A stretch of DNA of 54,562 nucleotides, from assembly GCA_029219165.1 (NCBI GenBank), contig JAQXSW010000024.1, positions 1 through 54,562 on the forward strand. The letters run 5' to 3'. The position numbers were made by a program, and so were the translations under genes. This DNA is from Oscillospiraceae bacterium (GTDB lineage Bacteria; Bacillota; Clostridia; Oscillospirales; Acutalibacteraceae). The notes under the pieces are model-generated. The model worked only from the letters and a program-made list of their open reading frames with translations. It was not told the origin of the DNA and did not search any database. The number at the start of each line of letters is the position of its first letter. The stretch's first letter is position 1. Positions 17,079 through 23,830 of this stretch are shown in pieces.

Positions 17079-17711
17079 ATGAATTTAAACAAAGTGGATT
17101 ATGAGTTGTCAGCCGGAACATTTAAACAACTTCCGGCATGCACCATGCCTGAAATTGTTTTTTCGGGAAGGTCAAATGTTGGCAAGTCATCTTTAATAAA
17201 CAAAATACTAAACAGAAAGTCTTTGGCACGTGTCAGCTCTCAGCCCGGTAAGACAATTACCATTAACTTTTACAGGGCTGACACCGCAAGACTTGTTGAC
17301 CTTCCCGGTTACGGCTATGCTAAAGCATCTTTTTCTGAGCGTAATCGTTGGGGAGAAATGATTGAAAAATATTTTCAATCTGACCGAGATATTCGTCTTG
17401 TGGTTCAGCTGATTGATATGAGACATAATCCGACAAAGGACGATATTGTAATGCTGGATTTTCTTCATCAAATGGAGCTTCCTTACATTGTTGCCCTTAC
17501 AAAGTCGGACAAGCTTAATAAGACTGAATATATGAGTCAACTGGAGGCTTTGACAACTCAAATTTCAGAGTTTAGCCCTCTTGCAATTGTCCCTTTCTCA
17601 TCTGTTAAGGGTGAGGGAAAGGAAGAAGTTATAGAATGGATTCAAAAATCCGTAGAAGGGGAAATATTTGAAAAGAAGCCCCTAAAGGTAAAAATAAAAA
17701 TCAAGAAGTAA
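17079..17711 (+). CDS. engB: Ribosome biogenesis GTP-binding protein EngB (YsxC)
   Basis: EngB/YsxC, an essential GTPase for 50S subunit assembly. G1 is GRSNVGKSSLI (about 30-40), the switch region contains QPGKTITINFY, G3 is DLPGYGYA, G4 is TKSDK and the family ending is KVKIKIKK. I choose ATG 17079 (210 residues), which has GGTGA 5 nt upstream at the end of lon. ATG 17073, overlapping the lon stop, is an alternative that adds two residues. The EIVFSGRSNVGKSS segment is typical of the family. It is co-transcribed with lon, and lysA begins about 20 bp after its stop. Confidence 0.95.
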   Translation: MNLNKVDYELSAGTFKQLPACTMPEIVFSGRSNVGKSSLINKILNRKSLARVSSQPGKTITINFYRADTARLVDLPGYGYAKASFSERNRWGEMIEKYFQSDRDIRLVVQLIDMRHNPTKDDIVMLDFLHQMELPYIVALTKSDKLNKTEYMSQLEALTTQISEFSPLAIVPFSSVKGEGKEEVIEWIQKSVEGEIFEKKPLKVKIKIKK

Positions 17712-17731
17712 TTTTGAAGGATGTGAAAAAA

Positions 17732-19030
17732 GTGTTTGTATCAGACAGCCTTAATGTAAACGAACTTGGCCACTTAACAATTGGCGGAGTAGATAGTGTG
17801 AGCCTTGCAAAAAAATACGGAACCCCTCTTTATATTTTGGATGAAGACGGAATTCGCGCTAATTGTAGGGCGTATGTAAAATCAATCGAGGATAACTATG
17901 GTGGTAACGGTCTTGTTCTTTATGCAAGTAAAGCTTTTTCTTGCATGGAAATGTGCCGTATTTGTCAGGATGAAAAAATGGGTCTTGATGTAGTTTCCGG
18001 CGGTGAACTTTACACAGCGCAAAGAGCTGAATTTCCAATGGACAGAGTTTATTTCCATGGAAACAATAAGACAATGGATGAACTTAAAATGGCTGTGGAC
18101 GCAGGTGTTGGAGCAGTTGTTGTAGATAACCTTACAGAGCTTGAATCGCTAGCTATGGTGGCAGAAAATGCCGGCAAGGTTGTGAATATTATGTTCCGTA
18201 TTAAGCCTGGTATAGACGCTCATACCCATGACTTTATTCGTACAGGACAGATAGACTCAAAGTTTGGATTTGCCCTTGAAACAGGAGAGGCTATGGAGGC
18301 AGTAAAAGAGGCCATTAAGTTCCATTCAGTCAACTTAATTGGTGTTCACTGTCATATCGGTTCTCAGATTTTTGATATTGATCCATTTGTTCTTGCTGCT
18401 GAAGTAATGTGTAAGTTTATTGCTGATGTTAAATCGGAGACAGGCCTTGTAATTGAGAAGTTAAACCTTGGCGGTGGATTTGGTATTAAATACCTTGAGT
18501 CCGACAAGCCGGTACCTTACGGTGAATACATGACAAAAGTTGCAGACGCAATTAAGAATGCATGTAATGAACTAAACATTAAACTTCCTATGATTTTAAT
18601 TGAGCCGGGACGTTCAATTATTGGTTCAGAGGGTATTACAGTTTATACAGTCGGTGCTGTTAAGAACATACCAAATATTCGCACTTATGTTTCTGTTGAC
18701 GGTGGCATGGGAGACAACCCACGTTATATACTTTATCAATCAAAGTATGAAATGATCTGTGCAAATAAGGCAAATGAGGAAAAGTCTGAGACTGTAACAG
18801 TTGCAGGCAAGTGTTGTGAAAGCGGAGATCTCCTTGGAGAAAATGTCAAACTTCAAAAGGTTGAACCGGGAGACAATTTGGCAGTTCTTTCTACCGGTGC
18901 ATACAACTACTCCATGGCTTCAAACTATAACAGAATTCCAAAGCCTTGTTCTGTTATGGTTAGTGGGGGTAAAGACAGAATAATTATTAAGCGTGAGACA
19001 TATTCTGATTTAACAAGGAATGACATATGA
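17732..19030 (+). CDS. lysA: Diaminopimelate decarboxylase
   Basis: LysA, the PLP enzyme that decarboxylates meso-diaminopimelate to lysine. The PLP Lys is K67 in LYASKAFS. HCHIGSQI, LNLGGGFGI, EPGRSIIG and GKCCESGDLL are the substrate and PLP segments of fold-type III decarboxylases. I choose GTG 17732 (432 residues, MFVSDSLNVNELGHLTIGG) because this lines up with known LysA N-termini and has AAGG 11 nt upstream. TTG 17714 or GTG 17723 would add a few residues. The stop overlaps the next gene by the ATGA type of coupling. It follows engB closely but is not functionally related to it. Confidence 0.95.
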   Translation: MFVSDSLNVNELGHLTIGGVDSVSLAKKYGTPLYILDEDGIRANCRAYVKSIEDNYGGNGLVLYASKAFSCMEMCRICQDEKMGLDVVSGGELYTAQRAEFPMDRVYFHGNNKTMDELKMAVDAGVGAVVVDNLTELESLAMVAENAGKVVNIMFRIKPGIDAHTHDFIRTGQIDSKFGFALETGEAMEAVKEAIKFHSVNLIGVHCHIGSQIFDIDPFVLAAEVMCKFIADVKSETGLVIEKLNLGGGFGIKYLESDKPVPYGEYMTKVADAIKNACNELNIKLPMILIEPGRSIIGSEGITVYTVGAVKNIPNIRTYVSVDGGMGDNPRYILYQSKYEMICANKANEEKSETVTVAGKCCESGDLLGENVKLQKVEPGDNLAVLSTGAYNYSMASNYNRIPKPCSVMVSGGKDRIIIKRETYSDLTRNDI

Positions 19031-19431
19031 TAAATTCAGTACCTGAACTTTTTTCTGAATATAAAAAAGTAATAGATATAGAGTTCAAAGAAAGAAATGT
19101 GGAGAAAAATGAAATATATGCTGCATATTTCTTTGGACTCTGTCTTTCAATGGGGAATACGTATAATCTTGCTCCGGACATTTTTATGCCGGAGCTTGTC
19201 TCTGTATTTATTAAGGAATTTAAGTTTACAGAGGAACATGCAGGAGAGTATTTGGCATTCCTAATGCAGAGCCTTCAGCCACGTGTTAACCCTAAATTTT
19301 TTGCTGTAATTCGTCTTGGCATGGATGAATTTTATGATTTTGAAGACGGACTTACAGATGGAATTGCAGATACATTAAAAACACTTGTTGATAATATTTT
19401 GGGGCTTACCGAGTCAGAATTTCACTATTAA
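19027..19431 (+). CDS. Hypothetical protein coupled to lysA
   Basis: A 134-residue acidic protein that I do not recognise. It starts with an ATGA overlap on the lysA stop, so its translation is likely coupled to LysA. The sequence is predicted mostly helical and contains no signal peptide, membrane helix or Cys pattern. Notable segments are AAYFFGLCLSMGN, APDIFMPELVSVFIKEF and ADTLKTLVDNILG. Codon use looks like that of its neighbours, so it is a native gene. It might be a small regulatory or immunity-like protein, but nothing in the sequence allows a functional call. Confidence 0.7.
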   Translation: MINSVPELFSEYKKVIDIEFKERNVEKNEIYAAYFFGLCLSMGNTYNLAPDIFMPELVSVFIKEFKFTEEHAGEYLAFLMQSLQPRVNPKFFAVIRLGMDEFYDFEDGLTDGIADTLKTLVDNILGLTESEFHY

Positions 19432-19464
19432 TCAAATATATTTTTATTATATTCACTTTTACAC

Positions 19465-19493
19465 TTTACAACGTGAAAATGTAGTGATAAAAT
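19465..19493 (+). promoter_or_regulatory. Promoter of the yerC-like/hslO operon
   Basis: TTTACA (19465-19470) and TAAAAT (19488-19493) are separated by 17 bp, 38 bp before the start codon. Confidence 0.6.
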
Positions 19494-19531
19494 AATCATA
19501 TGTTAAAGCACTAAAGTGGAGGGAGATAATT

Positions 19532-19822
19532 ATGCCTTATAAAATAGATGATAAAAATCTTGAGTTTTTATATGATGCAATCCTACAACTTCAAAACAAG
19601 GAAGAGTGCAGAAAGTTCTTTGAAGATCTTTGCACTGTGAATGAACTTAAATCTATTTCTCAACGTGTGGTTGTTGCAAAAATGCTCACAGACAAGTGTG
19701 TATACAGTGACATTGTTGCTGCAACAGGAGCGTCAACTGCAACCATTTCAAGAGTTAATAGATCGCTCAGTTATGGCGCTGGTGGATATGATGTGATTTT
19801 TGGGAGACTTGAAAATAAATGA
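19532..19822 (+). CDS. YerC/YecD family TrpR-related DNA-binding protein
   Basis: A 96-residue all-helical protein of the YerC/YecD family, related to the trp repressor. The helix-turn-helix is visible as SISQRVVVAKML (about 39-50), YSDIVAATGASTATISRVNRSL (about 57-78). This matches the TrpR pattern in which the second helix is followed by ASxxTISR. The ribosome binding site is GGAGGGAG. It is coupled to hslO by an ATGA overlap. TrpR itself binds tryptophan, but whether YerC proteins bind an amino acid is not established. Its targets are unknown. Two amino-acid transporter promoters in this window carry an unassigned palindrome, but there is no evidence linking them. Confidence 0.88.
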   Translation: MPYKIDDKNLEFLYDAILQLQNKEECRKFFEDLCTVNELKSISQRVVVAKMLTDKCVYSDIVAATGASTATISRVNRSLSYGAGGYDVIFGRLENK

Positions 19823-20697
19823 GTAAAGTAGTGCGTTTAATATCAACAGAGGGTGACCTTTGTGTAATGGCAACTGACTCAACAGATATTGTAAGGGAGG
19901 CACATGAAATTCATGCCACCACAAATGTCTGCTCGGCTGCCCTTGGACGTCTTCTTACCGCTGCTTCTTTAATGGGATCATCTCTTAAAGGAGCGGACAA
20001 CTCCATTACTTTGAGAATTAATGCTGACGGACCTTCAGGGTCCGTTATTGCTGTCTCTGACTATGAGGGTAATGTAAGAGGATATATTGCAAATCCTAAG
20101 GTTTCTCTTCCGCTTAATAATCTTGGAAAACTTGATGTATCAGGTGCAGTTGGTAAAAATGGTACCCTAACGGTTATGAAGGACTTAGGTCTTAAGGAAC
20201 CTTATATTGGACAGACACCACTGGTTTCAGGTGAAATTGCAGAGGATGTAACAAGTTACTTTGCTGTATCTGAACAAATACCGTCTGTATGTGCTTTAGG
20301 AGTACTTTGTGCCCCAGACACTGAGGACATTATTACTGCGGGTGGATTTTTAATTCAGCTTCTTCCAACAGCAACAGAGGACACAATTGACAGAGTTGAG
20401 GAAGGACTAAAGGGTCTTCCTTCTGTTACGTCAATGCTCGTACAGGGACTTTCACCCGAACAAATTGCTAGAAAGGCGCTTTCAAAGTTTGAGCTTGAGG
20501 TTCTGGATGAGGCAGAAACTGCATATAAATGTAATTGTTCAAAGTCTAGGGTGGAAAAGGCTCTTATTAGTCTTGGAGAAGAAGAACTTAACAATATGTC
20601 AGAGGATGAAAATACAGAAGTGTGTTGTCATTTTTGTTCTAAAAAGTATAATTTTTCCTCTGAGGATATTAAGGAAATAATTAGAAAATCAATATAA
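19819..20697 (+). CDS. hslO: Hsp33 redox-regulated chaperonin
   Basis: Hsp33, a cytoplasmic holdase chaperone activated when oxidation releases its zinc. The N-terminal domain has the family signature REAHEIHATTNVCSAALGRLL (about 26-46) and GPSGSVIAVSDYEGNVRGY. The C-terminal redox switch has KCNCSKSRVEKALISLG (CxC) and CCHFCSKKY (CxxC), the four zinc-binding Cys. The length, 292 residues, is normal. It overlaps the regulator gene upstream by 4 nt. No terminator is visible before the tRNA promoter at 20729, so some readthrough into the tRNA operon is possible. Confidence 0.96.
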   Translation: MSKVVRLISTEGDLCVMATDSTDIVREAHEIHATTNVCSAALGRLLTAASLMGSSLKGADNSITLRINADGPSGSVIAVSDYEGNVRGYIANPKVSLPLNNLGKLDVSGAVGKNGTLTVMKDLGLKEPYIGQTPLVSGEIAEDVTSYFAVSEQIPSVCALGVLCAPDTEDIITAGGFLIQLLPTATEDTIDRVEEGLKGLPSVTSMLVQGLSPEQIARKALSKFELEVLDEAETAYKCNCSKSRVEKALISLGEEELNNMSEDENTEVCCHFCSKKYNFSSEDIKEIIRKSI

Positions 20698-20728
20698 AAA
20701 ATCCGCAAAATTTTTTCAAAAAAATATA

Positions 20729-20757
20729 TTGACATATTTATAAATGTGTTGTATTAT
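20729..20757 (+). promoter_or_regulatory. Promoter of the tRNA operon
   Basis: TTGACA (20729-20734) and TATTAT (20752-20757) with a 17-bp spacer, 32 bp upstream of the first tRNA. The spacing and -35 are consensus, as expected for a strong stable-RNA promoter. Confidence 0.8.
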
Positions 20758-20789
20758 TTAACACGTCGCTGATACACGGCGACCGGTGT

Positions 20790-20865
20790 GGGAGCATAGC
20801 TCAGCTGGGAGAGCATCTGCCTTACAAGCAGAGGGTCACAGGTTCGAGCCCTGTTGTTCCCACCA
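20790..20865 (+). tRNA. tRNA-Val (TAC)
   Basis: The acceptor GGGAGCA pairs with TGTTCCC and the anticodon loop CTTACAA gives anticodon TAC. The T loop is TTCGAGC. The CCA end is encoded. Confidence 0.97.
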
Positions 20866-20889
20866 CCCTTTTAATGGCAAGGGTTATAA

Positions 20890-20966
20890 GGCCCGGTAGT
20901 TCAGCTGGTTAGAACGCTAGCCTGTCACGCTAGAGGTCGACGGTTCGAGCCCGTTCCGGGTCGCCA
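20890..20966 (+). tRNA. tRNA-Asp (GTC)
   Basis: The acceptor GGCCCGG pairs with CCGGGTC, the anticodon loop is CTGTCAC (anticodon GTC), the discriminator is G and CCA is encoded. Confidence 0.97.
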
Positions 20967-20994
20967 TTTTTTTTTATGCGAAAAAATGAAATTT

Positions 20995-21070
<76 letters not shown>

Positions 21071-21073
21071 TAT

Positions 21074-21149
21074 GCGGATTTAGCTCATCTGGTAGAGCGC
21101 CACCTTGCCAAGGTGGAGGTAGCGGGTTCGAGCCCCGTAATCCGCTCCA
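21074..21149 (+). tRNA. tRNA-Gly (GCC)
   Basis: The acceptor GCGGATT pairs with AATCCGC and the anticodon loop TTGCCAA gives GCC. CCA is encoded. It lies 3 nt after tRNA-Phe. Confidence 0.97.
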
Positions 21150-21160
21150 TTTTTTTATAT

Positions 21161-21235
21161 GGCACCATAGCCAAGTGGTAAGGCAGAAGTCTGCAAAACT
21201 TTTATGCCCCAGTTCAAATCTGGGTGGTGCCTCCA
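21161..21235 (+). tRNA. tRNA-Cys (GCA)
   Basis: The acceptor GGCACCA pairs with TGGTGCC and the anticodon loop CTGCAAA gives GCA. CCA is encoded. It is the last tRNA of the operon. Confidence 0.97.
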
Positions 21236-21241
21236 ACAAAG

Positions 21242-21270
21242 GAGACTCGCAATAGCGGGTCTCTTTTTTT
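21242..21270 (+). terminator. tRNA operon terminator
   Basis: GAGACTCGC and GCGGGTCTC form a 9-bp stem with an AATA loop, followed by seven T residues. Confidence 0.9.
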
Positions 21271-21433
21271 GCAACCGGGGACGGTTCTCTGCAACCGGGG
21301 ACGGTTCTCCACAACCGGGGACGGTTCTCCACAACCGGGGACGGTTCTCTACAACCGGGGACGGTTCTCTACAACCGGGGACGGTTCTCTGCAATCGGGG
21401 ACGGTTCTCTACAACCGGGGACGGTTCTCCGTT
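21271..21433 (+). repeat. 20-bp repeat array 1 (eight direct copies)
   Basis: Eight copies of the core GGGGACGGTTCTC at an exact 20-bp period, with linkers such as TACAACC or CGCAACC. It begins directly after the T tract of the tRNA terminator. All copies face the plus strand. It and array 2 face each other across the palindromic element at 21511-21670. Confidence 0.95.
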
Positions 21434-21561
21434 GACAAATATTTACAAAAATTAACCTCAGCTACTTTAATATAAGTAGTTGAGGTTTTTGTTTTACATA
21501 TACGAACCGTCTTTTTGACCGTTCCAGTCGAAAATTCAACCACTGGTTCTATTTTATTCAT
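21409..21561 (-). pseudogene. Short ORF with strong ribosome binding site, probable gene-start remnant
   Basis: ATG at 21561 follows AAGGGAGGAATTAAAG, a good ribosome binding site. The 50 codons (MNKIEPVVEFSTGTVKKTVR...) run through the hairpin at 21449-21490 and end inside repeat array 1, so the C-terminal residues come from the repeat. The start region lies in one arm of the palindrome at 21511-21670. I read it as the leftover 5' end of a gene lost from a small mobile element. A functional short peptide is possible but unsupported. Confidence 0.3.
21449..21490. terminator. Hairpin at the left edge of the palindromic element
   Basis: AACCTCAGCTACTT pairs with AAGTAGTTGAGGTT and is followed on the plus strand by TTTGTTTT. 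It can act as a terminator and resembles the hairpin at 21703 at the other edge. Confidence 0.6.
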
Positions 21562-21670
21562 CTTTAATTCCTCCCTTGTATAGAAATATTCAATATATAT
21601 CGTAAAAGATGAGGAAATCAGGACAAAAATAGAACGTGTGGTCGAATTCCTGCTTTGAATGGTCAAAATG
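21511..21670. repeat. 160-bp imperfect palindrome (MITE-like element or recombination site remnant)
   Basis: The 60-nt arms 21511-21570 and 21611-21670 are inverted copies agreeing at about 41 of 60 positions without gaps. The best blocks are TTTTGACC, AATTC and CAC..GTTCTATTTT. The centre (21571-21610) is AT-rich. The element sits between oppositely facing repeat arrays. No recombinase is encoded here. Confidence 0.55.
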
Positions 21671-21699
21671 TACAATTATCAGAATACAAAAATACATGA

Positions 21700-21735
21700 A
21701 AAAGCACCTACTTACACTAAAGTAGGTGCTTTTGA
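21700..21735 (-). terminator. Terminator of the galE-yitT operon
   Basis: AAAGCACCTACTT and AAGTAGGTGCTTT form a long stem. On the minus strand a T tract follows it (TTTTTCATG). A near-identical hairpin occurs at 44124-44160 after fba. It may act in both directions. Confidence 0.75.
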
Positions 21736-21754
21736 TTTGTAAAAAGGTTTCAAC

Positions 21755-21873
21755 AGAGAACCGTCCCCAATCGTCGAGAACCGTCCCCGGTTGCGGAGAA
21801 CCGTCCCCGATTTCGGAGAACCGTCCCCAATTGCAGAGAACCGTCCCCAGTTGCAGAGAACCATCCCCGATGG
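21755..21873 (-). repeat. 20-bp repeat array 2 (six copies facing the minus strand)
   Basis: Five perfect GAGAACCGTCCCC cores and one variant (GAGAACCATCCCC) at a 20-bp period. It lies between the stop of the yitT-family gene and its terminator, so it would be in the 3' untranslated region of that mRNA. Confidence 0.95.
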
Positions 21874-21912
21874 GAACACTAATGATAATTTGTGGGTTAT
21901 ATTCGGTGGTTC

Positions 21913-22794
21913 CTAATTCCTGTTATTGTTGCTGGAAAAAACATCAGCAACTTCTGTTATTGTTATATAAGCAGATGGGTCTATTTCATGAACAATGTCA
22001 CGCATACGGATAACCTGATACCTGTTTACAACAAAATATATCATTGCCTTTTCACGGTTAGAATAACCACCCTTAGCCTCAAGTTGTGTCATTCCACTAC
22101 TAAAAGTTTCACCTAACGCCTCACAAATTTCTTCCGGCATTTCGGTTATGATTATTGCACATTTAGCCCTATCAACACCTTCAACAATAAAGTCTATGGT
22201 CTTTAGTGCTGCGGCATATGTAACTATAGAATACAATGGTAAAATCCAGCTTCTAAGAACAATTCCACAAATTATATACAGAAGAACATTATATATCATA
22301 ACAAATGTTCCAACCGTAACACCTAGGCGTTTGGCAAATATAACTGCCATAACCTCAATACCATCCATTGCACCACCATAGCGAATTGCAAGGCCACTTC
22401 CAACGCCGGATATTACCCCGCCAAACAAAGCGCATAACAAAAGGTCTGTACCGGCCAAAGGCGATGCAATACTCACATCAACTGGAAGCACATCCGTAAT
22501 GAGCCAAGCAAAGAGAGAATATATTGCAACCGTATAAATTGCGTATACCGTAAATAGTTTTCCCTGTTTCTTAAGACCAAATAAAAATAACGGTATATTC
22601 AGTACTAAAAGAAAAATTGATAGCGTTAAAAAAGCCGGTGTCATCTGATCTAGTAGCATGGATGTTCCTGAAATGCCACTATCATACAACTTCACCGGCT
22701 TTAAAAAAATGGTAATGCCAAACGCATTTACAATTCCCGCTACAGTTAACATCAGGAGATTTACAATTCGGATTTTCTTTAGTTGATTAAGCAC
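21913..22794 (-). CDS. YitT family membrane protein (DUF161/DUF2179)
   Basis: A 293-residue membrane protein of the YitT family. About five hydrophobic helices fill residues 10-190 and include the signature GGVISGVGSGLAIRYGGAMDG with MAVIFAKRLG. The C-terminal soluble DUF2179 domain (about 205-285) has CAIIITEMPEEICEAL and EKAMIYFVVNRYQVIRMRDIVHEIDPSAYITITEV. The start is GTG 22794, seven nt after AGGAGG; the longer in-frame start would read through that ribosome binding site. It follows galE in the same direction. Family members may be transporters, but no substrate is established. Confidence 0.9.
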   Translation of the reverse strand: MLNQLKKIRIVNLLMLTVAGIVNAFGITIFLKPVKLYDSGISGTSMLLDQMTPAFLTLSIFLLVLNIPLFLFGLKKQGKLFTVYAIYTVAIYSLFAWLITDVLPVDVSIASPLAGTDLLLCALFGGVISGVGSGLAIRYGGAMDGIEVMAVIFAKRLGVTVGTFVMIYNVLLYIICGIVLRSWILPLYSIVTYAAALKTIDFIVEGVDRAKCAIIITEMPEEICEALGETFSSGMTQLEAKGGYSNREKAMIYFVVNRYQVIRMRDIVHEIDPSAYITITEVADVFSSNNNRN

Positions 22795-22839
22795 AAATAA
22801 TCCTCCTAAGTTCCTAATAGTCAAACTACTTAATTATAT

Positions 22840-23829
22840 TTACTTTTCAAAAGTCTTATGTGCCTCATGCCAACGCCAAGCAGTTGAAATTATTTTTTCA
22901 AGGCTTGCATATTTCGGCTCCCATCCAAGAATACTTCTAGCCTTTTCACTGCTTGCCACAAGAACCGCCGGGTCCCCGGCTCTTCTTTCGGCAACTTCTG
23001 CCGGAATTTCTTTTCCGGTAACTTTGCGAGCGCACTCTACAACTTCTTTTACGGTGAAGCCAACACCATTACCCAAGTTAAAAATATTACTGTCGTTTCC
23101 ATCCATTAAATACTTTGCAGCAAGCATATGAGCTTGCGCTAAATCTGTAACATGAATATAATCACGTACACATGTTCCGTCCTTGGTATCATAGTCATTG
23201 CCAAACATCATAATCTTTTCACGTGTGCCGTTTGCAACCTGAAGGATTATTGGAATAAGATGAGTTTCCGGGTTATGGGCTTCACCTATGTCCTCAGTTT
23301 CATGTGCGCCGCATGCATTAAAATATCTAAGTGACACATACTTAACACCGTGCGCAACATCTACCCACTTAAACATCTTTTCCATTGAAAGTTTTGTCTC
23401 TCCGTATGTATTTGTTGGGAGAGTCCGGTCACTTTCAAGGATTGGAATATTTTCAGGTTCACCATATGTTGCCGCAGTTGAAGAAAATACTATTTTCTTC
23501 ACATTGTGTGCCACCATTGACTCAAGCAACACCTTTGTTCCACAAAGGTTGTTGTCATAATACTTAAGTGGATCTACCATGCTCTCTCCTACAAGAGAGC
23601 ATGCTGCAAAATGGATGACTACGTCAATGTCTGTCTCCTTCTCAAAGACAAAATCCATAAAGGCTCTGTCTCTTATGTCGCCTTTATAGAACTTTGCGTC
23701 TTTGTGCACAGCCCACTCATGGCCTGTTTGAAGGTTGTCGACAATGACTACGTCACAACCCTTGTCTATTAAATAATAAACTGTATGGGAACCTATATAT
23801 CCGGCTCCGCCAAGTACTAAAACTTTCAT
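22840..23829 (-). CDS. galE: UDP-glucose 4-epimerase
   Basis: GalE, which interconverts UDP-glucose and UDP-galactose using bound NAD. It is an extended short-chain dehydrogenase with the Rossmann motif GGAGYIGS (about 7-14). The catalytic Ser/Thr region is SSTAATYG, and YGETK contains the catalytic Tyr and Lys. The characteristic RYFNACGA and [15 protein letters not shown] segments are present, and the length (329) is normal. The ribosome binding site is CAGGAGAATAAC. It starts one nt after the stop of the C39-like gene, so it belongs to the polysaccharide operon, where it would supply UDP-galactose for surface glycans. Confidence 0.96.
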   Translation of the reverse strand: MKVLVLGGAGYIGSHTVYYLIDKGCDVVIVDNLQTGHEWAVHKDAKFYKGDIRDRAFMDFVFEKETDIDVVIHFAACSLVGESMVDPLKYYDNNLCGTKVLLESMVAHNVKKIVFSSTAATYGEPENIPILESDRTLPTNTYGETKLSMEKMFKWVDVAHGVKYVSLRYFNACGAHETEDIGEAHNPETHLIPIILQVANGTREKIMMFGNDYDTKDGTCVRDYIHVTDLAQAHMLAAKYLMDGNDSNIFNLGNGVGFTVKEVVECARKVTGKEIPAEVAERRAGDPAVLVASSEKARSILGWEPKYASLEKIISTAWRWHEAHKTFEK

Positions 23830-23830
23830 G

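Noticed and set aside
21271-21433. CRISPR array
   Set aside because: The linkers are only 7 nt and are nearly the same, the core is 13 nt, and no cas genes are present.
21204-21475. Plus-strand ORFs rich in [10 protein letters not shown]-like repeats across array 1, and similar ORFs at the other arrays (for example at 31503, 43962, 54336)
   Set aside because: They are translations of the 20-bp repeat in open frames. None has a ribosome binding site or non-repeat domain, and the tRNA genes or terminators overlap them.
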